Below are positions 10,094-18,164 of a stretch of 64,000 bases of DNA, in pieces. The first letter of the stretch is position 1. Each line of letters starts with the position of its first letter. The notes below the pieces were generated by a model. The model was not told the DNA's origin. It made no database searches and was given only the letters and a program-made list of their open reading frames with translations. The position numbers and the translations under genes were made by a program. The stretch covers positions 236,501 through 300,500 of the forward strand of contig NZ_SRIB01000001.1 in NCBI RefSeq assembly GCF_004684055.1. Direction: 5' to 3'. Source of the stretch: Soehngenia longivitae. Its GTDB lineage: Bacteria; Bacillota; Clostridia; Tissierellales; Tissierellaceae.

Positions 10094-11089
10094 TTGGAAA
10101 TTGGCAAGTTACCAAATGAAGTCTTAGAGGAGATAGTCATAAATAACATTAAATATAAAAGACAAGAAGTATTATTAGGATCTAAAGTTGGAGAAGACAC
10201 TGGAATTGTTGATTTTGGTGACGATTATTGTGTTGTAAGCACAGACCCAATAACGGGAGCCACTAAAAATCTAGGGAAACTCGCTGTATATGTAACTTTA
10301 AATGATGCAGCTACGAAGGGAGCTGAACCTATAGCTTTACTCATAACACTTTTATGCCCAGTTGACATAAAAAAAGAAGAAATAGACTTAATCATGAAAG
10401 AAGCTTCTGAGACTGCTAAAGAAGAAAAAGTTGAAATCATTGGTGGACATACAGAAATAACAGATGCTGTAAATAGAGTAATCATAAATTCAACAGTTTT
10501 AGCAAGATTAAAAAAGCGATATTTGACTGACTATAATGACATAAGGATAGGGGATAAATTGATAGTCACTAAATATCTAGGATTAGAAGGAACAAATATA
10601 TTAGTAAATGAGCTAGGAGAGAAAGCTTTCGACATTTTGACAAAAGATGAAATAGAACTATCTAAACAGATTATACACAATATATCTGTAGTGAAAGAAG
10701 GCAAAATTGGTAAAGAAAATGGAGCATTATATATGCATGACATCACTGAGGGAGGTTTATATGGAGCTGTTTGGGAAGCTTCAAATGCTATTGGAAAAGG
10801 CATTATAATTTATGAAGAAAAAATTCCTCTGCTAAAGGTAACTAGGAAAATATGTGATGCATTTGAATTAAATCCTTTTAAGTTTATATCAAGTGGAAGC
10901 ATGCTCATGATAGTGCCAAAAGAGAGACTAGATGAAATACTCTTTTCATTAGAAAAGGATAATATATTAGCAACATGTATTGGAGAAATAGTTGAAGAAG
11001 GGGTAGTATCTATAAAAGAAGGCTTGGAAAAACCAATAGAGTCACCAAAAAGCGATGAGCTTTACAAAGCTCTTAAACAGATAAAATGA
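10094..11089 (+). CDS. AIR synthase-like (PurM/HypE/ThiL superfamily) protein
   Basis: A 331-residue ATP-dependent enzyme of the PurM superfamily. The N-terminal domain has GEDTGIVDFGDD and STDPITGA, then NLGKLAVYVTLNDAATKGAEP, the phosphate-binding pattern of HypE and its relatives. The C-terminal domain has the glycine-rich MHDITEGGLYGAVWE. It lacks the C-terminal cysteine motif of HypE and the N-terminal Cys/Sec-x-Lys of SelD, so neither function is supported. Clostridia often carry such paralogues of unknown role. The start is TTG at 10094, 6 bases from AGGAGGAG; no nearer ATG fits. It stands alone. Confidence 0.8.
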   Translation: MEIGKLPNEVLEEIVINNIKYKRQEVLLGSKVGEDTGIVDFGDDYCVVSTDPITGATKNLGKLAVYVTLNDAATKGAEPIALLITLLCPVDIKKEEIDLIMKEASETAKEEKVEIIGGHTEITDAVNRVIINSTVLARLKKRYLTDYNDIRIGDKLIVTKYLGLEGTNILVNELGEKAFDILTKDEIELSKQIIHNISVVKEGKIGKENGALYMHDITEGGLYGAVWEASNAIGKGIIIYEEKIPLLKVTRKICDAFELNPFKFISSGSMLMIVPKERLDEILFSLEKDNILATCIGEIVEEGVVSIKEGLEKPIESPKSDELYKALKQIK

Positions 11090-11121
11090 TGTTACATTAT
11101 CATTACAAATTGTCAAATTGC

Positions 11122-11150
11122 TTGAAAGCTATATATTAAAGTGATATATA
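11122..11150 (+). promoter_or_regulatory. Promoter of the amidase gene
   Basis: TTGAAA (11122-11127) and TATATA (11145-11150) are 17 bases apart, with a TGA extended -10 element in front of the TATATA. An alternative TTGTCA at 11110 with TATATT at 11132 overlaps it. Confidence 0.5.
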
Positions 11151-11203
11151 TAAACTAAAGAAGGCAGTTGGCTATTTGGTTAAGAAATGGAAGGAGTATA
11201 GAC

Positions 11204-13285
11204 ATGAAGAGAAGACATATTGCTTTATTTCTGATTATGTTTTTGTTGGCTTTTAATAAAAGTGCATATGCGAGTGAGTTTTTTAACGTTGGCATGGATG
11301 GAAATAACTTAAAAGTTAGGCAGGTTTCTGTACTTTTAGATGGCAATAGATTAGATTCTGAAGTTCCGTCATTTATCGTTGGAAATAGGACTTTAGTACC
11401 TATTAGATTTATAGCAGAGGACTTTGGCGCAATGGTAAATTGGGAAGAAAAGACAAAAACAGTAACCGTAGTAGATGGGCCAACAGTTGTCATTTTAACT
11501 GTAGATAGCAATAAAGTATTAGTCAACGGAGTAGAACGAATTCTAGACGAATACTCTATACCAAAACTAGTTACATATAATATTGACGGCAAACCAGATG
11601 CAAGAACTATGGTACCAGTTAGATTTATTTCAGAAGTATTAGGTTACGAGGTCGGCTGGGATCCAGAGAACTATACTGCTAAAATAAACACATCAACTGT
11701 AGTGAATATAACAAATATTAGAACAGTTTATGACTCAAATGGAAATCATCAAATTGCTATAGACAGTGACCAAAAATTAAATTATGAGGTAAGCTATGAT
11801 TCTATAAATAAGAAATATAACATTGAATTTATAAACGCTAAATTAAACATATCTGGAAACAATCAGACCACATTTGAAAATGAAGTTGGTGGAACTTTTA
11901 TTCAAAGGATATTTTCTCAGCAAACATCACTTCCTCCAAATCCTTATAAAGTCAGTTTAAGTATTGTGATGAATGATGAAGGCAAAGAGATTTTCAATAC
12001 TACATCAGATGAGAGATCGTTGATTGTTTCGTTTGAACCCAACAAACCAGTTCCTACTATAAATAACATAACTAACATAAGCTTAGGTTTTATAGATGGC
12101 AAAGAAGCAGTTGTGTTGAAAGGTGTAAAAGGAAATGATTATAAAAGCTTCATATTAGATAATCCAACAAGATATGTTTTAGATCTGAAAGATACAACAC
12201 TACTAGGTAATCTATATCAAACTTTTGATTACAAATTAGGATTTATCAATTCGGTTAGGGTTTCACAATTTACACCTGATGAAAACTATGATCCTAATGA
12301 TAAGATAGTAAGAGTAGTATTAGATATAAACTCTGGTGTAAGCCCAAAAGTAAATATAGTTTTTAAAGACGATGAGATTTACTTAGTGCCAGAGAATACT
12401 CTTTTTAACTATATAGATTACAATGCTCATTCTTCATCTTTTGATTTTTCTATACCTTCAATGGCTTTAAATTCTGTAATAACAGATTATGTTGAGCCAA
12501 AAAACCAGCTAATATTGTCTTTTGACAATGGGCTGATAGATATTCCAATTGGAAAATACAACATTAACGATAATTTTATAAGCACTATAGAAATCGAGAA
12601 AACACTAAATACAACCATTATAACAATGAATTTAAATAAAAAGATAAGTTACAATCTAGATACAAATAGTTCTTTCTTTAAAATCAATGTGAAATCAGAG
12701 GATACTATTCCAACAAATCCGTCAGGGAAGACAATCGTCATTGATGCTGGACATGGTGGGAAGGATCCTGGAGCTTTATCAATCTTAGGGTTTAAAGAAA
12801 AAGATATTAATTTATCTATAGCACTAAAACTAGAAAATGCTTTAAGGCAAAAAGGATACAATGTGATTATGACAAGAAATAATGATACTTATGTTGATCT
12901 ATATGAAAGGCCAAAGATTGCAAATCAAGTAAAAGCTGATCTGTTTATAAGTATACATTGCAATTCAACTCTTTTAAGTTCAGTAAATGGGTTAGAAATA
13001 CTTTATTGCCCTGCAACAGAAAGTCAATATAAAACAGTAGATCAGTATCCTTTGGCAAAATCCATTCATGACTCGATTATAAGCTCTACAGGAATAAATT
13101 CAAGAGGGATAAAGAAAAGATCAGATTTGGCAGTATTGAGATTGACTGAAATGCCTGCAGTACTCATAGAAACTGCTTTTTTATCAAACGCAGATGATTC
13201 TCAAAAATTAATTCAAGACTCATTTCAGGAAAAAGTTGTTCAGGGTATTGTAAATGGGGTTGAACAATATATAAATCAGTATTAA
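11204..13285 (+). CDS. Exported N-acetylmuramoyl-L-alanine amidase with copper-amine-oxidase-like stalk and AMIN-type domains
   Basis: A 693-residue secreted peptidoglycan hydrolase. After a signal peptide (MKRRHIALFLIMFLLAF, cleavage near AYA-SE) comes a stalk domain of the copper amine oxidase N-terminal type, recognisable from two copies of R-T-L/M-VPVRFI(A/S)E. A long beta-rich middle resembles tandem AMIN domains, which bind the wall. The C-terminus is an Amidase_3 zinc domain: IDAGHGGKDPGA with His517, then SIHCNS, and IETAFLSN with the catalytic Glu. It probably cuts the amide bond between MurNAc and L-Ala during growth or cell separation. I chose ATG 11204 because GGAAGGAG lies upstream and the signal peptide begins there; an upstream TTG at 11168 would add 12 unlikely residues. 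Confidence 0.9.
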   Translation: MKRRHIALFLIMFLLAFNKSAYASEFFNVGMDGNNLKVRQVSVLLDGNRLDSEVPSFIVGNRTLVPIRFIAEDFGAMVNWEEKTKTVTVVDGPTVVILTVDSNKVLVNGVERILDEYSIPKLVTYNIDGKPDARTMVPVRFISEVLGYEVGWDPENYTAKINTSTVVNITNIRTVYDSNGNHQIAIDSDQKLNYEVSYDSINKKYNIEFINAKLNISGNNQTTFENEVGGTFIQRIFSQQTSLPPNPYKVSLSIVMNDEGKEIFNTTSDERSLIVSFEPNKPVPTINNITNISLGFIDGKEAVVLKGVKGNDYKSFILDNPTRYVLDLKDTTLLGNLYQTFDYKLGFINSVRVSQFTPDENYDPNDKIVRVVLDINSGVSPKVNIVFKDDEIYLVPENTLFNYIDYNAHSSSFDFSIPSMALNSVITDYVEPKNQLILSFDNGLIDIPIGKYNINDNFISTIEIEKTLNTTIITMNLNKKISYNLDTNSSFFKINVKSEDTIPTNPSGKTIVIDAGHGGKDPGALSILGFKEKDINLSIALKLENALRQKGYNVIMTRNNDTYVDLYERPKIANQVKADLFISIHCNSTLLSSVNGLEILYCPATESQYKTVDQYPLAKSIHDSIISSTGINSRGIKKRSDLAVLRLTEMPAVLIETAFLSNADDSQKLIQDSFQEKVVQGIVNGVEQYINQY

Positions 13286-13288
13286 AAT

Positions 13289-13313
13289 AAGGGAAGGGAT
13301 ACCTTCCCTTTAT
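13289..13313 (+). terminator. Terminator after the amidase gene
   Basis: A 9-bp stem (13289-13297 with 13302-13310), a GATA loop and a short TATT tail. The weak tail may let some transcription read into the UPF0316 gene. Confidence 0.7.
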
Positions 13314-13335
13314 TAATTGAAAGGAGATTTATAAA

Positions 13336-13857
13336 TTGGAAGCTTTTTTGGGATATGCACTTATTTTTTTTGCTAGAGTACTAGATGTTTCTCTTTCTAC
13401 TGTAAGAACTTTGATGGTTGTTCAAGGTAGAAAAATCCAAGCTGCAGCAATTGGATTTTTTGAGGTTGGGGTCTATGTTACAGTACTAGGAAAAGTTGTC
13501 AATAGCTTAGACAATCCTTTAAATTTACTTGCTTACTGTCTTGGATTTGCTGCGGGAAATTATGTAGGTATAACAATAGAAAATAAAATAGCACTAGGAA
13601 ATCTATCAGCACAAATTATTCCTGGGGAAGACACTAAGAATGAGCTTTTGGAAGCATTAAGAGCGAATGGTTTTGGAGTAACAGTTCTTGTAGGAGAAGG
13701 ATTAAAGGGGAGCAGAGAAATATTCAATGTTGTACTAAATAGAAAAGACTTAAGAAAGCTTAGAGAAATTGTCGAAAATATAGATAAAGAAGCATTCTTA
13801 ACAGTAAACAACATAAGTCCTATAAGAGGTGGATACTTTAATGCAACTAAAAAATAA
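13336..13857 (+). CDS. UPF0316/DUF2179 membrane protein (YebE-like)
   Basis: A 173-residue protein with two or three hydrophobic segments in the first 85 residues (including an FFARVLDVSLSTVRTLMVVQG motif typical of UPF0316) and a soluble C-terminal DUF2179 domain containing GFGVTVLVGEG and NRKDL. Related C-terminal domains occur in YitT-type membrane proteins; the biochemical role is unknown. The start is TTG at 13336 after GAAAGGAG. Its own terminator follows immediately. Confidence 0.85.
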   Translation: MEAFLGYALIFFARVLDVSLSTVRTLMVVQGRKIQAAAIGFFEVGVYVTVLGKVVNSLDNPLNLLAYCLGFAAGNYVGITIENKIALGNLSAQIIPGEDTKNELLEALRANGFGVTVLVGEGLKGSREIFNVVLNRKDLRKLREIVENIDKEAFLTVNNISPIRGGYFNATKK

Positions 13858-13880
13858 ATCTCCTTACTGGAGATTTTTTT
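13856..13880 (+). terminator. Rho-independent terminator after the UPF0316 gene
   Basis: An 8-bp stem (13856-13863 with 13869-13876), a TTACT loop and a T run to 13880. Confidence 0.88.
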
Positions 13881-13916
13881 CATATGGGATTATTAAAATA
13901 TTGAGGAGAGATAAAA

Positions 13917-14654
13917 TTGAGAATTGATAATAGAAATTATGATGAAATGAGAAAGATAAATATAACAAGAGACTATTTAATGCACCCTTATGGTTCTGTT
14001 TTAATCGAAGTGGGAAATACAAAAGTAATATGTACTGCGATGATTGAAGATAAGGTTCCTATATTCTTAAGAAATAGTGGTATGGGCTGGATAACAAGTG
14101 AATATTCTATGCTGCCAGCCAGTACAGCAGTGAGAAAAGTAAGAGACTCAGTAAAAGGCAAAATAGATGGCAGAAATCAAGAAATACAAAGGCTTATAGG
14201 AAGATCTTTAAGAAACGTAGTAGATTTGAAAAAACTTGGAGAAAGAACAATTTGGATAGATTGCGATGTTATACAGGCTGATGGTGGGACGAGGACAGCT
14301 TCAATAACAGGAGCATATATTGCTATGGTAGATGCTTTGGTTAAGAAATTTAAAAATGATGATGAATATTTTCCGGTTAACGATTATTTAGCCGCAGTAA
14401 GTGTAGGAATTATTGAAAGCGGGCCAGTATTAGATTTGTGTTATGAAGAAGACTTTAAAGCACTAGTTGATATGAATGTTGTTATGACAGGTAAATGTGA
14501 ATTTGTCGAAATACAAGGAACTGGAGAAAATAAATCTTTTTCAAGGAATGAATTAAATGAGCTTTTAGATTTAGCGACAAAAGGGAACAATGAAATTATA
14601 GATCTAGAAAAAAGCATATTTGGGGAAATAAACAAATATATAGGTGATAAATAA
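13917..14654 (+). CDS. rph: Ribonuclease PH
   Basis: A 245-residue phosphorolytic 3'-5' exoribonuclease that trims tRNA 3' ends and helps degrade structured RNA. Typical motifs are the start [15 protein letters not shown], the [13 protein letters not shown] segment, the RNA-binding arginines in [15 protein letters not shown], and the phosphate-site run [12 protein letters not shown]. Start is TTG at 13917 after GAGGAGAG. The TAA of rph and the ATG of rdgB share one base, so the two are coupled; together with the phosphoesterase they form a three-gene operon seen in many Firmicutes. Confidence 0.95.
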   Translation: MRIDNRNYDEMRKINITRDYLMHPYGSVLIEVGNTKVICTAMIEDKVPIFLRNSGMGWITSEYSMLPASTAVRKVRDSVKGKIDGRNQEIQRLIGRSLRNVVDLKKLGERTIWIDCDVIQADGGTRTASITGAYIAMVDALVKKFKNDDEYFPVNDYLAAVSVGIIESGPVLDLCYEEDFKALVDMNVVMTGKCEFVEIQGTGENKSFSRNELNELLDLATKGNNEIIDLEKSIFGEINKYIGDK

Positions 14655-15271
14655 TGAAAAAATTGGTACTGGCAACAGATAATGAAAACAAAATAAATGA
14701 AATTAAAGATATTTTAAGTGATTTACCAATAGAGATTTTATCCAAGGCTGAGATAGGTTTAGAAAATTTAAAAGTAATAGAAGATGGAAAAACCCTAATA
14801 GATAACAGCCTAAAAAAAGCGAGGGAAATCTCAAAGCACACTGACTATCTAGTAGTGGCTGATGATACGGGATTGTTTGTAGAAAAACTTGATGGCAATC
14901 CAGGAGTATATTCATCAAGATATGCAGGAGAAGACGGCAATGACAAGAAAAATGTGGAATTACTTCTTAAAAATTTAAACGGAGAAGAAAGCAGAGCTTA
15001 TTTCGAAACTGTTATTTGTCTAATCACAGAGGATAAAAAAGAGTATATTGTATCTGGAAAATGTTTCGGAAAGGTATTGGCTACAGTAAGAGGGGAAAAT
15101 GGGTTTGGATATGATCCTGTTTTTCTTCCAGATGGATTTGACAGGACATTTGCAGAATTAGGGAGTAAACAGAAAAATGAAATCAGCCACAGGAGAAAAG
15201 CTATTGAAAATTTAAGAGAAATTTTAATTCAATTACTAGGTGAGAAAGATGAAAATACTTGTGGTAAGTGA
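14654..15271 (+). CDS. rdgB: XTP/dITP diphosphatase (RdgB/HAM1 family)
   Basis: A 205-residue house-cleaning pyrophosphatase that removes dITP, XTP and related non-canonical purine nucleotides before they enter DNA. The substrate-binding start ATDNENKINEI, the metal-binding VVADDTGLFVEKLDGNPGVYSSRYAG, and GFGYDPVFLPDG are all present, as is the late SHRRKA. It is coupled to rph by a one-base overlap, and its 3' end overlaps the phosphoesterase gene by 23 bases. Confidence 0.95.
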   Translation: MKKLVLATDNENKINEIKDILSDLPIEILSKAEIGLENLKVIEDGKTLIDNSLKKAREISKHTDYLVVADDTGLFVEKLDGNPGVYSSRYAGEDGNDKKNVELLLKNLNGEESRAYFETVICLITEDKKEYIVSGKCFGKVLATVRGENGFGYDPVFLPDGFDRTFAELGSKQKNEISHRRKAIENLREILIQLLGEKDENTCGK

Positions 15272-15731
15272 TACTCATAGAAGAATATCATCATTGATAA
15301 AAACAGTTGAAAATGAGAAATTTGATAAGCTGTTTTTTTTAGGAGATGATGTAGAAGATGGTGAAGAAATAGCAAATAGATTAAATATAATAGAAAAATA
15401 CATCGTGCGAGGCAATGGAGACTTTTATGCAAATTACCCTGACAAAATAGTTGTAGAAATACTTGGACACAGGATGCTATTAGTTCATGGGCACAAGGAG
15501 AATGTTAAATTAGATTTAAAGCAACTTATGGTCTTAGCTAAGAAAGAAAATGCTGAATCAGTTTTTTTTGGGCATACACATATTGCCTTAATAGATAGAG
15601 TGGAGAATATTCTGTTTTTAAATCCAGGCAGTACAACATTTCCGCGAGGAATGGATTATAAAAAGACTTTTGCTGTATTAGATGTAACCAAAGAACATAT
15701 TTGGGCAGATATAAGGAATATTTCAAAATGA
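15249..15731 (+). CDS. YfcE/MJ0936-type metallophosphoesterase
   Basis: A 160-residue calcineurin-like phosphodiesterase. All metal-site motifs are visible: VVSDTH, FFLGDDVEDG, VRGNGD, LVHGH and FGHTH, followed by NPGS. Family members hydrolyse phosphodiesters; the natural substrate is unknown. I chose the ATG at 15249 because AGGTGAG ends five bases upstream, rather than the GTG at 15240. It overlaps rdgB and closes the rph-rdgB operon. No clear terminator follows before the next promoter. Confidence 0.88.
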   Translation: MKILVVSDTHRRISSLIKTVENEKFDKLFFLGDDVEDGEEIANRLNIIEKYIVRGNGDFYANYPDKIVVEILGHRMLLVHGHKENVKLDLKQLMVLAKKENAESVFFGHTHIALIDRVENILFLNPGSTTFPRGMDYKKTFAVLDVTKEHIWADIRNISK

Positions 15732-15773
15732 TTTCATAGGCATAATTTTTAGAAAACTCATAAAAATTATATT

Positions 15774-15802
15774 TTGATTAATTAGAAAATTCGTGTTATA
15801 AT
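15774..15802 (+). promoter_or_regulatory. Promoter of the EF-G-like gene
   Basis: TTGATT (15774-15779) and TATAAT (15797-15802) with a 17-base spacer and a TGT extended -10. This leaves an untranslated leader of roughly 75 bases. Confidence 0.8.
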
Positions 15803-15883
15803 TTAAAAGCATGGAATTATTTGATTTGTGTTTGATTTAAAAAGTAGTTTACTTTTAAATAAAATTCTAGTTAGGGGGAATGC

Positions 15884-17956
15884 ATGTTGAAATCGTATTC
15901 AACAGATAAGATTAGAAATGTATCTTTATTAGGGCACAGTAGCAATGGTAAGACAACGTTGACTGAAGCTCTACTATTTCAAGCAGGGGTAACAACTAGA
16001 CAAGGGAAAGTAACAGAAGGAAACACAATGTCAGATTTTGATAAACAAGAGATAGCTAGGAAGGTATCAATAGCTACTTCTATAATTCCAGTTGAATGGA
16101 ATAATATAAAAATAAATGTACTTGACACACCAGGGTATTTTGACTTTATTGGTGAAATGTATGGTGCAAAAAGGGCATCGGAAAGCTCTGTGCTACTAGT
16201 AGATGCATCTGCTGGTATAGAAGTAGGTACAGAGAAAGCTTGGAAGAATGTAGAAAAATACAAGACTCCTAGGATGATTTATGTAAATAAGATGGATAAA
16301 GAAAATATCAACTTTGACAAATTAGTTGAAGATTTACAATCTACATTTGGAGAGAAAATTATACCTTTTGCTTTTCCTATTGGAGAAGCTGAGAACTTTA
16401 AAGGCTTTGTCAGTGTAATTGATGAGAAAGCATATGAATACTCTGGCAAGACTAGAAAAGAAGTAGAACTGACAGATGATCAAATGCAAAGAATAGAAGA
16501 AATTAAAGAAAAAATAAAAGAAATAATAGCTGAAACTGATGAAGCTTTAATGGAAAAATACTTTGATGGTGGTGATTTTACACCTGATGAAATAGAAAAG
16601 GGAATAAAGTTAGCTGTTAAATCAACAGATTTGGTACCACTCATATTAGGTTCTGCGGAAAAGACAATCGGAGCAGACTATCTAATGGATTTGATCATAA
16701 AATACATGCCTTCTCCTGCTGACATGGAAAGTGTAACAGGTAATTGGAATGATAAAGAGATCGTGAGAAAGATTGACGTAAATGAACCTTTTTCTGCTGT
16801 TGTATTTAAGACCATTGCAGACCCATTTGTTGGGAAAATCTCGATCTTTAAAGTACTATCAGGAAAAATCACAAAAGATACAGAAGTATTCAATTCTACA
16901 AAGGAGAAAAGTGAAAAGCTAGGTGGTTTATTCTTTTTAAGGGGTAAAAACCAGATTGAAGCCACTGAAATTTTAGCAGGGGATATAGGAGCAACTTCAA
17001 AGTTAAATTATACTCAAACAGGAGACACCTTGTGTGATAAAAATAATCCTATAGTGTATGAAACAATAAGTTATCCTCAACCTACACTTTTTATGGCGAT
17101 AGAGCCTAAAAATAAAGGCGATGAAGAAAAAATTTCAGCTTCATTGTCAAAATTGATGGAAGAAGATCCTACATTCCTTATACAGAGAAATTCCGAAACC
17201 AAACAATTATTAATTGGTGGTCAAGGAAATGTACAATTATCAGTTATAGTAGATAAATTGAAACAGAATTTTGGAGTAGATGTTGTATTAACTAGTCCTA
17301 AAATTGCATATAGAGAAACCATAAAAGGAACAGCATCAGTACAAGGTAAACATAAAAAACAATCCGGTGGAGCTGGGCAATATGGTGATGTTCATATCAG
17401 GTTTGAACCATGTGAAGAAGACTTTGTTTTTGCTGAAGAAATATTCGGAGGTTCTGTACCGAGAAACTTTTGGCCAGCTGTTGAAAAGGGAATAAGAGAG
17501 TCTTTAGAACATGGAGTATTAGCAGGGTATCCAGTGGTAAATGTTAAAGCGGTTTTATTTGATGGCTCTTATCATGAGGTTGATTCAAATGAAATGGCAT
17601 TTAAAATAGCAGCTTCATTAGCATTTAAAAAGGGGATGGAAGCCGCGAAACCAGTTTTACTAGAGCCTATAGTTAGGGTAGAAATTGTAATCCCAGAGGA
17701 ATACATGGGAGATGTAATGGGAGATATGAACAAGAGAAGAGGCAGGATTTTAGGTATGGAACAACTACCAGATGGAAGCCAAAAAATAGTAGCTGAAGCA
17801 CCTCATGCTGAAATGTTTGAATATGCCATTGATTTAAGAGCTATGACTCAAGCAAGAGGAAGTTTTACTATGGAATTTGCAAGATATGAAGAAGTACCTG
17901 CTATGATAGCAGAAAAAATAATTGAGAAAGCTAAAAAAGAAAAAGAAAATCATTAA
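15884..17956 (+). CDS. Elongation factor G-like GTPase (EF-G paralogue)
   Basis: A 690-residue translational GTPase with EF-G domain order but clearly distinct from the fusA product at 50.7 kb. The P-loop reads GHSSNGKT (residues 17-24) instead of AHIDAGKT. G3 is DTPGYFDF rather than DTPGHVDF, and G4 is NKMD. Domain IV keeps SGGAGQYGDVHIRFEP and domain V keeps EEYMGDVMGDMNKRRGRI. Such second EF-Gs are common in Clostridia; some act in ribosome recycling or stress, but no function can be assigned here. It is not a TetM-type ribosome protection protein by its N-terminal motifs. It has its own promoter and terminator. Confidence 0.88.
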   Translation: MLKSYSTDKIRNVSLLGHSSNGKTTLTEALLFQAGVTTRQGKVTEGNTMSDFDKQEIARKVSIATSIIPVEWNNIKINVLDTPGYFDFIGEMYGAKRASESSVLLVDASAGIEVGTEKAWKNVEKYKTPRMIYVNKMDKENINFDKLVEDLQSTFGEKIIPFAFPIGEAENFKGFVSVIDEKAYEYSGKTRKEVELTDDQMQRIEEIKEKIKEIIAETDEALMEKYFDGGDFTPDEIEKGIKLAVKSTDLVPLILGSAEKTIGADYLMDLIIKYMPSPADMESVTGNWNDKEIVRKIDVNEPFSAVVFKTIADPFVGKISIFKVLSGKITKDTEVFNSTKEKSEKLGGLFFLRGKNQIEATEILAGDIGATSKLNYTQTGDTLCDKNNPIVYETISYPQPTLFMAIEPKNKGDEEKISASLSKLMEEDPTFLIQRNSETKQLLIGGQGNVQLSVIVDKLKQNFGVDVVLTSPKIAYRETIKGTASVQGKHKKQSGGAGQYGDVHIRFEPCEEDFVFAEEIFGGSVPRNFWPAVEKGIRESLEHGVLAGYPVVNVKAVLFDGSYHEVDSNEMAFKIAASLAFKKGMEAAKPVLLEPIVRVEIVIPEEYMGDVMGDMNKRRGRILGMEQLPDGSQKIVAEAPHAEMFEYAIDLRAMTQARGSFTMEFARYEEVPAMIAEKIIEKAKKEKENH

Positions 17957-17979
17957 AAGGTGGAGTTTCCACCTTTTTT
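17955..17979 (+). terminator. Rho-independent terminator after the EF-G-like gene
   Basis: A 10-bp perfect stem (17955-17964 with 17968-17977), a GTT loop and a TTTTTT tail overlap the stop codon. Confidence 0.92.
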
Positions 17980-18005
17980 GACTATATAAAACTTCTAAAA
18001 AATAA

Positions 18006-18035
18006 TTGATTTAATTAAAGAAACTGTGGTATAAT
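18006..18035 (+). promoter_or_regulatory. Promoter of the riboswitch-controlled transcript
   Basis: TTGATT (18006-18011), an 18-base spacer and TATAAT (18030-18035), with a TGG extended -10. Transcription would begin near 18042, about 40 bases before the aptamer. Confidence 0.78.
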
Positions 18036-18080
18036 TACGGTGACAATTACAAAAGAGTTTTTGTTTTGTAAACTGTCAAA

Positions 18081-18150
18081 CGATAAAGGCAAACCTACTG
18101 AAAGGTAGGGACGCAAAGCTATAGGGCCTTAAAAGGCAGCCAGTTACCGA
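18081..18150 (+). ncRNA. Cyclic-di-GMP-I (GEMM-I) riboswitch
   Basis: The conserved GEMM-I core is present in order: AAAGGCAAACC (18085-18095), a short stem closed by the GAAA tetraloop, GGGACGCAAAGC (18108-18119), the GGGCC...GGC stem, then GCAGCC and the terminal TTACCG (18144-18149). These match the class I aptamer that binds c-di-GMP with a tetraloop-receptor contact. The SD AAGGAG begins two bases after the aptamer and the ATG follows at 18165, so control at translation is likely. A 5' segment GTAAACT (18068-18074) is fully complementary to AGTTTAC (18157-18163), between SD and start. Confidence 0.93.
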
Positions 18151-18164
18151 AAGGAGAGTTTACT

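Noticed and set aside
10094-11089. selD or hypE assignment
   Set aside because: The Cys/Sec-x-Lys start of SelD and the C-terminal Cys motif of HypE are both missing; only the superfamily is supported.
15884-17956. Tetracycline-resistance (TetM/TetO) ribosome protection protein
   Set aside because: N-terminal and domain IV motifs match EF-G-like paralogues, and no mobile-element context or leader peptide is present.
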